In this document: piece by piece, positions 1 through 5,642 of the stretch
How the letters are laid out: every line of letters begins with the position of its first letter
Numbering within the stretch: position 1 is the first letter of the stretch
NCBI GenBank assembly: GCA_003694465.1
Contig: RFKM01000160.1
Coordinates: 1 to 5,942 of the forward strand
Length of the DNA: 5,942 bases
From: Alphaproteobacteria bacterium
GTDB lineage: Bacteria > Pseudomonadota > Alphaproteobacteria > Rhodobacterales > Rhodobacteraceae
Direction: 5' to 3'
Made by a program: the position numbers and the translations under genes
The notes under the pieces: model-generated
The model's database searches: none
What the model saw: only the letters and a program-made list of their open reading frames with translations
Told to the model about the DNA's origin: nothing

Positions 1-346
1 CCTCGCGCTCGGGCAGGTAGTTGGTCACCCCGATCACCGGCTGCAGCGGCGTCTTGTCGAGCACTTCCGAGATCGACGAGAGCACCTGCGGAAAGACCAT
101 GTTGCCCAGCGAGGGAATGATCACCCCGACGAGGTTGACGCGCTGCGAGGCCAGCGCCCCGGCAATCTTGTTCGGCACATAGCCGAGGGCCTTGGCGGCG
201 GCGAGCACCCGCTCGCGCGTCTTGGCGCTGACATCGCCGCGGTTGCGCAAGACCCGGCTCACCGTCATTTCCGACACGCCCGAGGCCTCGGACACGTCGC
301 GCAGGGTCAGCGGGCGATGGGTGGAAGAACGGCGGCCTGTTGTCAC
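1..346 (-). CDS. LacI/GntR-type transcriptional repressor, N-terminal part (cut by the window edge)
   Basis: This is a DNA-binding repressor of the LacI family, read as 115 complete codons before the left edge. I translated it from a GTG start at 346-344 (VTTGRRSSTHRPLTLRDV). The helix-turn-helix spans residues 15-34 (LRDVSEASGVSEMTVSRVLR). A hinge helix follows at about 58-69 (PNKIAGALASQR) and makes minor-groove contacts in this family. From residue 71 the periplasmic-binding-protein-like sensor domain begins (NLVGVIIPSLGNMVFPQVL). The 'IIPSLxNxVF' pattern resembles GntR-type repressors that sense gluconate or related sugar acids; the ligand is an inference. No ATG is in frame just upstream. 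A GAGG-containing stretch lies 11 bases before the GTG, a rather long spacing. The C-terminal two thirds and any regulated operon lie left of the window. Family assignment is secure, the exact start less so. Confidence 0.93.
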   Translation of the reverse strand, partial: MTTGRRSSTHRPLTLRDVSEASGVSEMTVSRVLRNRGDVSAKTRERVLAAAKALGYVPNKIAGALASQRVNLVGVIIPSLGNMVFPQVLSSISEVLDKTPLQPVIGVTNYLPERE

Positions 347-448
347 CTGAAAACGCGCCTCTTTCTGCTTTCGTGAAAAACCGAACTCACTGGCGGGCCA
401 TTCTAGGCGAGGGCGGGCGGAAACGCCAGACAGCGCGCACCCGGCGAC
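347..448 (-). promoter_or_regulatory. Intergenic region carrying the LacI-type gene's likely promoter
   Basis: This 102-base gap separates the end of the CysQ-like gene from the repressor start, both on the minus strand. Read on the minus strand it has a good -10-like hexamer, TAGAAT (405-400). No convincing -35 box sits 16-18 bases upstream, so a promoter here is only a candidate. I looked for an inverted-repeat operator of the LacI type, which would suggest autoregulation, and saw none. No T-tract terminator follows the upstream gene, so read-through from pmbA-cysQ into the repressor cannot be excluded. Confidence 0.3.
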
Positions 449-1228
449 TCATGCCAGCCGGCCGATGATCTCGGCATGCAGCGCCGGGCCCGCGGCCACC
501 ACCCCGTCAACCTGCGGCGTGCCCGAATTGAACCGCAGCCGGGCGCCGCGTCGGTTGGTGACGCGCCCGCCGGCCTCGCCGACGATGAGCGCGCCGGCCG
601 CCACGTCCCATTCCCATGTCGGGCGCAGGGTCAGCATGGCGTCGTAGCGCCCTTCCGAAACGAGGCACAGCCGGTAGGCGAGCGAGGACCGGAACCGCCG
701 CTCGACCTTCGGAACCCGTGCCTCGGCCCAGAACCACGGCTCGAACTGCGCGCGCGTCGCCAGAACCCGGGCGCCTTCGAGACCGTGCGCATCGGAAACC
801 CCCAGCGGCGCGCCGTTCAGCGTTGCGCCCGCCCCGCGGGCGGCGGCAAACATCCGGTCGGTCATCGGCAGGTAGACGGCAGCGGCGACGATCTCCCCCC
901 GGTCGGCCACCGCCAGCGAATGTGCCCAGGAGTGATCGCCCTCGATGAAGGCGCGGGTGCCGTCGAGCGGGTCGATGATGAAAACCCGCGCCGCCTCGAG
1001 GCGGGCCGGGTCGTCGGGCGATTCTTCCGAGAGCCAGCCATAGCCGGGGCGGGCCGCCCGCAGCCGCTCTTCCAGCATCTCGTTCACCGCGATGTCGGCC
1101 TCGGTGACCGGGCCGGCGGCATCGGGCTTTTCCCATGTTTTCGGGGCGCGCCGGAAATAGGCCCGCGAGATCTCTCCGGCGGCGCGGGCGGCTTCGACGA
1201 GCAGCGAAAGATCGTCAGCTTCCGGCAA
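449..1228 (-). CDS. cysQ: CysQ-like 3'(2'),5'-bisphosphate nucleotidase (inositol monophosphatase superfamily)
   Basis: This cytosolic, Mg2+-dependent phosphatase is predicted to hydrolyse 3'-phosphoadenosine 5'-phosphate (PAP) to AMP, recycling the by-product of sulfate assimilation. At 259 residues it has normal family length. The metal-site motifs appear in order: VTEAD at 41-45, LSEES at 66-70, DPLDGT at 86-91 (ligands D86, D89) and WEWDVAAG at 205-212 (D208). A glycine-rich GEAGG follows at 217-221. The start is a TTG at 1228-1226. It is chosen because AGGGG lies seven bases upstream and no in-frame ATG or GTG exists nearby; the ATG at 1235 belongs to the pmbA frame. The gene overlaps the end of pmbA by 14 bases, which implies co-transcription and probably coupled translation. 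An inositol-1-phosphatase or another sugar-phosphatase specificity cannot be ruled out from sequence. The CysQ call rests on overall resemblance to alphaproteobacterial CysQ proteins. Confidence 0.9.
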   Translation of the reverse strand: MPEADDLSLLVEAARAAGEISRAYFRRAPKTWEKPDAAGPVTEADIAVNEMLEERLRAARPGYGWLSEESPDDPARLEAARVFIIDPLDGTRAFIEGDHSWAHSLAVADRGEIVAAAVYLPMTDRMFAAARGAGATLNGAPLGVSDAHGLEGARVLATRAQFEPWFWAEARVPKVERRFRSSLAYRLCLVSEGRYDAMLTLRPTWEWDVAAGALIVGEAGGRVTNRRGARLRFNSGTPQVDGVVAAGPALHAEIIGRLA

Positions 1229-2561
1229 GGACCATCCCCTCGACCAGCAGCGACGGAACCCGGTGCGAGCAATGCGGCCGGGCGTCGTTCGCCGGGATGA
1301 TGCGGGCCAGCATGTCGATCAGGTTGCCGGCGATGGTGCATTCGTTGACCGGGCGCACGATCTCGCCGTTCTCGACCCAGAAGCCCGCCGCCCCGCGCGA
1401 GTAATCCCCGGTATTGGGGTTGATCGTCGACCCGATCAGGGAGGTGACAAGAAGGCCGGTGCCCATGTCGCGCATCAGCTCTTCGCGGCTTCTTTTGCCC
1501 TCGGTCAGGGTCACGTTGCCAGTCGCGGGTGAGGGCGGCGCGGAGGTGCCGCGGGTGGCATTGGCGGTGCTTTCCATCCCGAGCTTGCGCGCGGTGGCGA
1601 GGTCGAGCGTCCAGCCCTTCAGGATGCCGTTTTCGACAATCGCGCGGCGGCGGGTGGGCAGGCCCTCGGCATCGAAGGGGCGCGAGCCGGAGATGCGCGC
1701 CCGGTGCGGCTCTTCGATCAGCGACAGCCCTTCCGGAAGCACCGGCTTGCCAAGGTGATCACGCAGGAAAGACGAGCCGCGCACGATCGCGCTGCCGTTC
1801 ACCGCCATCAGAAGGTGGCCGATGAGCGAGGCCGCCACGCGCTCGTCGAAGAGCACCGGGAATGTCCCGGTCGGCGGCTGGCTCGCCCCCGCCCGGGCAA
1901 CGGCCCGTTCGCCGGCGATGCGGCCGATCTCTTCGGGGCTTGGCAGGTCGGCCTGGAAGACGCGCGATTCGGCGTTGAAATCGCGCTCCATCCCGGCGCC
2001 GGTGCCGCTGATGGCGGCCAGCGAGAGCGCCCGCGAGGTGCGGGCATATCCGCCGCTGAACCCGTTGCTCGCGGCAAGATGGATCTGTTGGCGTCCGTAG
2101 CCGGCCGATGTCGATTGCACCTGGCTCACCCCGGCAACGGCAAGCGCGGCGGCCTCGGCGCGCCGGGCATGGTCTTCGAGTTCGGCGGGGGCTGGCTCGG
2201 GGGACGGATCTTCAAGCTCGAGCGCGCCGAGATCCCAGCTTTGGGCGAGCTGGTCCGGGTCGGCAAGGCCGATGTAGGGGTCTTCCGGGGCCTCGCGCGC
2301 CATGGCGACGGCGTGTTCGGCCATGGCGGCGATGGTTTCGGCCGAAGTGTCGGAGGCCGAGACACAGGCCTGTCGCTGTCCGATGAGTACCCGCAGGCCG
2401 ATCTCGACGCCTTCGGACCGTTCGGCATGTTCGAGTTTGCCGTGCAGAACGTCGATCGAGATCGACGTGCCCGAAACCGCGATCGCATCGGCGCTGTCGG
2501 CCCCGGCCGCACGGGCCGCTTCGAGCATCTGCCCGGCAAGACTGTCGAGGGAAACCTGCAT
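1215..2561 (-). CDS. pmbA: PmbA/TldE, TldD/TldE-type peptidase subunit
   Basis: This 448-residue cytosolic protein is the TldE (PmbA) half of the TldD/TldE protease. In E. coli that complex cleaves the microcin B17 leader and degrades the CcdA antitoxin. TldD supplies the HExxH zinc site; as expected for the E subunit, none is seen here. Family landmarks are GSRPFDAEGLPT (292-303), the TARKLG stretch (323-328), TGLLVTSLIGSTIN (368-381), TGDYSRGAAGFWVENGEI (384-401), TIAGNL (409-414) and the C-terminal PSLLVEGM (436-443). The ATG at 2561 is preceded by GGAG (2572-2569) at a seven-base spacing. The open frame continues far upstream, antisense to the next gene, but that stretch has no family resemblance. 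The gene heads a pmbA-cysQ unit. No tldD partner is present in the window; it is commonly encoded elsewhere. The natural substrate is unknown. Confidence 0.95.
   Translation of the reverse strand: MQVSLDSLAGQMLEAARAAGADSADAIAVSGTSISIDVLHGKLEHAERSEGVEIGLRVLIGQRQACVSASDTSAETIAAMAEHAVAMAREAPEDPYIGLADPDQLAQSWDLGALELEDPSPEPAPAELEDHARRAEAAALAVAGVSQVQSTSAGYGRQQIHLAASNGFSGGYARTSRALSLAAISGTGAGMERDFNAESRVFQADLPSPEEIGRIAGERAVARAGASQPPTGTFPVLFDERVAASLIGHLLMAVNGSAIVRGSSFLRDHLGKPVLPEGLSLIEEPHRARISGSRPFDAEGLPTRRRAIVENGILKGWTLDLATARKLGMESTANATRGTSAPPSPATGNVTLTEGKRSREELMRDMGTGLLVTSLIGSTINPNTGDYSRGAAGFWVENGEIVRPVNECTIAGNLIDMLARIIPANDARPHCSHRVPSLLVEGMVLAGS
1236..1241 (-). promoter_or_regulatory. Ribosome binding site that fixes the TTG start of the cysQ-like gene
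   Basis: On the minus strand this reads GAGGGG and ends seven bases before the TTG at 1228. It lies inside the last codons of pmbA (the EGM of its C-terminus). It is the main reason to accept a TTG start and an overlapping gene junction. Confidence 0.7.
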
Positions 2562-2675
2562 CGTTTTTCTCCGCTGTTCATCGTGAGGTAAACGCACAGG
2601 CACCGCATCGCAAGTGATCGGGCACTGGAAGCGGCGGCGGCAAGGCGCTATCCAGAAGGAAACGGAGGCGATTTC
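2562..2675. promoter_or_regulatory. Divergent promoter region between pmbA and the SDR gene
   Basis: This 114-base gap lies between two genes reading away from each other, so it should hold both promoters. Ribosome binding sites are clear at each side: GGAG for pmbA (minus strand, 2572-2569) and GGAGG for the SDR (plus strand, 2664-2668). I find no hexamer pair that convincingly matches a sigma-70 promoter in either direction and no obvious palindromic operator. The promoter role follows from gene layout rather than from recognised boxes. Confidence 0.4.
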
Positions 2676-3428
2676 ATGGATATGACGGGCAAGACGGCAG
2701 TGATCACCGGCGCCAGTCGCGGCATCGGCGCGGCGACGGCGCGGGTGTTTGCCGAGGCGGGGGCGAACGTGGTCTTGATGGCGCGCACCGGGGAGGCGAT
2801 CGGAGCGATCGCCCGCGAGATCGGCGCGCGCGCGCTGGCGATCACCTGCGACGTGTCGTCCTGGAGCCAGGTGAAATCGGCGATCGATCAGGCCGTGGCG
2901 CGCTTTGGCCGAATCGACGTGATGATCAACAATGCCGCGGTGCTCGGGCCGGTCGCGATGCTGCGCGAGGCCGATGTCGCGGCTTGGGACAAGGGCATCG
3001 ACATCAACCTCAAGGGCGTCTTCCACGGCATGCGGGCGGCGGCTCCGGTGATGCGCAAGGCCGGCGGCGGCACGGTTCTGACGGTCGGCTCGGGCGCGGC
3101 GCACACGGCGCTCGAGGGCTGGAGCCAGTATTGCGCCTCGAAGGCGGCGGCACTGATGCTGACCCGTGCCCTCGACAAGGAAGAGCGCGGCAAGGGGATT
3201 CGCGCGCTCACCCTCAGCCCGGGCACCGTGGCCACCGACATGCAGCGCGAGGTCAAGGCCTCGGGCATCGGCCCGGTCGCGGCGCTGAACTGGGAAGATC
3301 ACATTCCGCCGGAATGGCCCGCGCGGGCGCTTCTGTGGATGTGCGGGCCCGAGGCCGACCGGTTCCTTGGCGACGAGGTGGCGCTCTCGAACCCCGAGGT
3401 GCGGGCGATGATCGGGCTGGGCGCATGA
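2676..3428 (+). CDS. SDR family NAD(P)-dependent oxidoreductase
   Basis: This is a classical short-chain dehydrogenase/reductase of 250 residues, a soluble enzyme that oxidises an alcohol or reduces a ketone with NAD(P)(H). The cofactor motif TGASRGIG is at 11-18, followed by NNAA at 85-88. The catalytic tetrad appears intact: N111 (in DIN), S139, Y152 and K156 (YxxxK). An arginine at 37 (MARTG), after the second beta-strand, is compatible with NADP preference but does not prove it. The usual C-terminal end (Gly-Gln-x-Leu-x-Val-Asp-Gly-Gly) is absent; the protein instead ends FLGDEVALSNPEVRAMIGLGA. The ATG at 2676 is preferred over an in-frame ATG six bases later because GGAGG lies seven bases before it. 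Its stop overlaps the start of the crotonase gene (ATGA), which suggests a linked role on an acyl-CoA or hydroxyacyl substrate. The substrate is not predictable. Confidence 0.95.
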   Translation: MDMTGKTAVITGASRGIGAATARVFAEAGANVVLMARTGEAIGAIAREIGARALAITCDVSSWSQVKSAIDQAVARFGRIDVMINNAAVLGPVAMLREADVAAWDKGIDINLKGVFHGMRAAAPVMRKAGGGTVLTVGSGAAHTALEGWSQYCASKAAALMLTRALDKEERGKGIRALTLSPGTVATDMQREVKASGIGPVAALNWEDHIPPEWPARALLWMCGPEADRFLGDEVALSNPEVRAMIGLGA

Positions 3429-4036
3429 TCCGGCTTTCCCGCGACGAGGGGCTGTGGACGGCCACCATCGCCCGCCCGGAAAAGGCCAATTCGCTCACCG
3501 GCGAGATGCTGGAGACCCTGGCCGACTTTGCCGAGGAGGCCGCCCGGCAGGCCCGGGCGCTGGTGATCACCGGCGAGGGCAGGGTGTTCTCGGCCGGGGC
3601 CGACCTTGACGAGGCGCGCGCCGGGCTGGCGACCTCGCCGCTCTGGGAGCGGCTTTCGGGCGCCATCGCCGCGGCGCCGATCCTGACCATCGCGGCGCTC
3701 AACGGCACGCTGGCGGGCGGGGCCTTCGGCATGGCGCTGGCCTGCGACCTGCGAATCGCCGTGCCGGAGGCAAAATTCTTCTACCCGGTGATGAAGTTAG
3801 GCTTTTTGCCGCAACCGTCCGACCCGGGGCGCCTTGCGCGCCTCGTCGGGCCGGCGCGGGCGAAGCTGATCCTGATGGCCGGGCAGAAGATCGGTGCCGA
3901 CGAGGCGCTGGCCTGGGGGCTTGTCGACCGGGTGGTGCCGGGCGAGCGGCTGGGCGAGACGGTGGAGGCCCTGTGTGCCGATGCGCGCGGCGCCAGCGCC
4001 GAGCATGTGGCGGCGATCAAGGCGATGATTGCCTGA
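3425..4036 (+). CDS. Short enoyl-CoA hydratase/isomerase (crotonase) family protein lacking both hydratase glutamates
   Basis: The protein has 203 residues with a crotonase fold, whereas typical hydratases have about 255-260. The N-terminal core is complete: RPEKANSL (17-24), the oxyanion-hole segment SAGADL (56-61) and the second glycine loop NGTLAGGAFG (93-102). ACDLRIA (106-112) and GLVDRVVP (165-172) are also typical. Against rat mitochondrial enoyl-CoA hydratase, the catalytic Glu144 aligns with G102 and Glu164 with V122 (in YPVMKLG). Water addition by the usual route is therefore unlikely, while CoA binding and enolate stabilisation could persist. The last roughly 50 residues, normally a helical trimerisation region, are missing. 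No similar coding continues in any frame after the stop. The start is the ATG of the ATGA overlap with the SDR, with only a weak G-rich site upstream, so coupling is likely. Isomerase, hydrolase or non-catalytic roles are all possible. Confidence 0.92.
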   Translation: MIRLSRDEGLWTATIARPEKANSLTGEMLETLADFAEEAARQARALVITGEGRVFSAGADLDEARAGLATSPLWERLSGAIAAAPILTIAALNGTLAGGAFGMALACDLRIAVPEAKFFYPVMKLGFLPQPSDPGRLARLVGPARAKLILMAGQKIGADEALAWGLVDRVVPGERLGETVEALCADARGASAEHVAAIKAMIA

Positions 4037-4336
4037 TCAGCGCCCGCGCCGGTTGCCGGTGCTGCGCGGGTTGAAGGCGGGCGGGCGCCGGGCCACCCAG
4101 TCGATGAAACGGGCAAGGCGCGGATGCGCGCGCAGGGCCGCGATGGTGTTGAAATCGCGGGCAAGTTCGGCCTCGGTCAGGCTGGCGTGGATTTCCTTGT
4201 GGCAGATCTGGTGGAGCAGGACCGTCTCGCCGCCCTTCCCGCCCTTGAGGCGCGGCACGAGATGATGCCGGCTCTGGGGCACCCCCGGCGGGATCGGGCG
4301 CAGGCAGAGCGGGCAGATCGGCGGGGTGTCAGACAT
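4037..4336 (-). CDS. Small HNH endonuclease-like protein
   Basis: This 99-residue protein has a single HNH/zinc-ribbon fold. Such domains bind a catalytic metal through His and cut DNA. A CPLC knuckle is at 8-11. The core SRHHLVPRLKGG lies at 22-33, with H25 as the likely general base. VLLHQICHKEIH (39-50) contains the last HNH helix, with H46 and H50 in the metal-site region. In common relatives the second knuckle is CxxC; here it is H42-x-x-C45, so the structural zinc would be held by C8, C11, H42 and C45. The middle Asn of HNH aligns roughly with E37; that alignment is by eye. The basic tail (NPRSTGNRRGR) could contact DNA. The ATG at 4336 has only a weak AAGAG-like ribosome site. No methylase or toxin/immunity partner is adjacent, so this is an orphan nuclease of unknown role rather than a recognisable restriction system. 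Confidence 0.88.
   Translation of the reverse strand: MSDTPPICPLCLRPIPPGVPQSRHHLVPRLKGGKGGETVLLHQICHKEIHASLTEAELARDFNTIAALRAHPRLARFIDWVARRPPAFNPRSTGNRRGR
4043..4070 (+). terminator. Possible stem-loop just after the SDR-crotonase unit
   Basis: CCCGCG (4043-4048) pairs perfectly with CGCGGG (4065-4070), and an inner CCGG/CCGG pair sits in the loop. It starts six bases past the crotonase stop. It has no T-tract, and it lies within the final codons of the convergent HNH gene, so it may be chance GC pairing. A terminator function is weakly supported. Confidence 0.22.
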
Positions 4337-4413
4337 GGGGGCTCTTGTGTCGTGTCAGTTCCGGTGCCACAGGGTAGGCCGATCAGGCGCGGTTGCAAAC
4401 GGGGATGAACGGC
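4337..4413. promoter_or_regulatory. Divergent intergenic region between the HNH and flavoprotein genes
   Basis: This 77-base gap lies between divergent starts and must contain, or lie close to, both promoters. No -35/-10 pair with sensible spacing stands out on either strand, and I see no operator-like palindrome. GGGGA (4401-4405) sits eight bases before the ATG at 4414 and supports that start for the flavoprotein. Confidence 0.33.
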
Positions 4414-5592
4414 ATGGGCACGGCACTCGTCATTGGCGGCGGCCCGGCCGGGCTGATGGCGGCGGGGGAACTGGCCCGCGCCGGCCATTCGGTGACCTTG
4501 GCCGAGGCGAAACCCTCGATCGGGCGCAAGCTGCTGATGGCCGGAAAGTCCGGTCTGAACCTCACAAAGGATGAGCCGCTCGAAAAATTCCTTGCCGCCT
4601 ATGACGGGAGCGCGGCGCCGCAATTGCGCGCCGCCGTGGCCGAATTTGGCCCCGAGGAGGTTGCTGCCTGGGCGCGCGGGCTGGGGCAGGAGGTGTTTAC
4701 CGGCTCGTCGGGGCGGGTGTTTCCCCGGGCGATGAAGGCCTCGCCCCTGCTGCGGGCATGGCTCGGGGAGCTTGCCGGCCTCGGGGTTGTGTTTCGCACG
4801 CGCTGGCGCTGGGCCGGTTTCGCAGGCGACGCGATGCGGTTCGATACCCCGGAAGGGGTGCGGGACATGCACACCGATGTCGCGGTTCTGGCGCTGGGCG
4901 GGGCGAGTTGGCCACGGTTGGGGTCGGATGGCGGATGGGCGGCGCTGCTGGCCGCGCGCGGCGTGCCGCTTGCCCCTTTCGCCCCGGCCAATGCCGGGAT
5001 TTCCGTGGCCTGGAGCGCGCACATGCGGCGCCATTTCGGCCGGCCCGTCAAGGTGGCCCGGCTCATGGCCGGAAGCCGGCACCTGCGCGGCGAGTTCGTG
5101 ATTTCGGCGCGGGGGCTTGAGGGCAGCGCGATCTATGGCGTCTCGAAGGCGGTGCGGGAGGGTGCGCCGCTCGCCGTCGATCTCTGTCCCGACTGGAGCG
5201 AGGCCGAGGTGGCGCGTCGGCTGTCCCGGCCGCGCGGCAAGGCGACGGTGACGGCGCATCTGCGCAAGGCGCTGCGGCTCGACCCCGCCCGGTTGGCCCT
5301 TCTCATGGAGTTCGGCCGACCCCTGCCCGAAGGCGCGGCCCTTGCGCGGCTGGTCAAGGCTTTGCCCGTCCGCCATCAGGGTTTGCGGCCGCTCGAGGAG
5401 GCGATCTCGACGGCGGGGGGCGTGGCGGCGCGCGGGCTTGACGGCTTTGAGCTGAGGGCCCTACCGGGTGTTTTCGTCGCCGGCGAGATGCTCGACTGGG
5501 AAGCCCCGACGGGGGGCTATCTGCTCACCGGATGCCTTGCCTCGGGCCGTGTGGCCGGCCGTGCCGCGGCGGCGATGGCCGGGCGGGGCTGA
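4414..5592 (+). CDS. FAD-dependent flavoprotein, HI0933/BaiN superfamily, TIGR03862-like
   Basis: From the ATG at 4414 this is a 392-residue FAD-binding oxidoreductase. A Rossmann dinucleotide fold opens the protein: ALVIGGGPAG at 4-13, with acidic E32 placed to bind the ribose. Then come GRKLLMAGKSGLNLT (37-51), SSGRVFP (98-104) and the second FAD segment ALGGASWPRLGSDGG (160-174). The end carries VAGEMLDWEAPTGGYLLTG (355-373), where FAD re-enters the active site. Its characterised relatives are BaiN of bile-acid dehydroxylating clostridia and E. coli YhiN/RdsA, which I recall as an rRNA dihydrouridine synthase. Their GGRCN signature reads KSGLN here, so the function should not be transferred. 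Upstream in-frame starts exist (TTG at 4393, ATG at 4405). I prefer 4414 because the fold begins immediately after it and GGGGA is suitably spaced. A GC hairpin follows the stop directly. Confidence 0.9.
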   Translation: MGTALVIGGGPAGLMAAGELARAGHSVTLAEAKPSIGRKLLMAGKSGLNLTKDEPLEKFLAAYDGSAAPQLRAAVAEFGPEEVAAWARGLGQEVFTGSSGRVFPRAMKASPLLRAWLGELAGLGVVFRTRWRWAGFAGDAMRFDTPEGVRDMHTDVAVLALGGASWPRLGSDGGWAALLAARGVPLAPFAPANAGISVAWSAHMRRHFGRPVKVARLMAGSRHLRGEFVISARGLEGSAIYGVSKAVREGAPLAVDLCPDWSEAEVARRLSRPRGKATVTAHLRKALRLDPARLALLMEFGRPLPEGAALARLVKALPVRHQGLRPLEEAISTAGGVAARGLDGFELRALPGVFVAGEMLDWEAPTGGYLLTGCLASGRVAGRAAAAMAGRG

Positions 5593-5593
5593 T

Positions 5594-5628
5594 CGGGGGC
5601 CAGCCCCCGAACCCCCGGGATATTTTCG
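5594..5628 (+). terminator. GC-rich hairpin with a T-rich tail after the flavoprotein gene
   Basis: CGGGGGC (5594-5600) and GCCCCCG (5603-5609) form a perfect stem, realistically six pairs around a CCAG loop. It begins one base after the flavoprotein stop. A second C5 run (5612-5616) could compete for the same G5 run. GGGATATTTTC follows, giving a short T-rich tract, so intrinsic termination of the plus-strand transcript is plausible. The convergent GST gene ends at 5643, so the element lies between two gene ends. Seen from the minus strand no T-tract follows the stem. Confidence 0.6.
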
Positions 5629-5642
5629 GAAAGATGAAAGGG

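Noticed and set aside
416..427. GGCG-GAAA-CGCC mini-hairpin between cysQ and the repressor gene
   Set aside because: Only a four-pair stem with no T-tract on either strand; expected by chance at this GC content.
476..1300. 274-codon plus-strand open frame opposite cysQ
   Set aside because: Low-complexity Arg/Pro/Gly composition typical of the antisense frame of a high-GC gene; cysQ has full motif support.
1704..2591. 295-codon plus-strand open frame opposite pmbA
   Set aside because: Gly/Arg/His-rich antisense shadow with no recognisable motif, whereas the minus strand encodes a complete PmbA.
1215..3302. A 695-codon open frame on the minus strand that extends pmbA upstream
   Set aside because: The first 247 codons run antisense to the well-supported SDR gene and are Arg/His/Ala-rich without family features. 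A proper ATG with GGAG exists at 2561 and fits the family length.
2984..4036. A longer 350-codon version of the crotonase starting inside the SDR gene
   Set aside because: The added N-terminal part is the out-of-frame reading of SDR codons. The ATG at 3425 begins exactly where the crotonase fold starts.
4393..4413. Earlier starts for the flavoprotein (TTG at 4393, ATG at 4405)
   Set aside because: They would add seven or three residues before the Rossmann strand, and 4405 has no spaced ribosome site. They remain possible but less likely than 4414.
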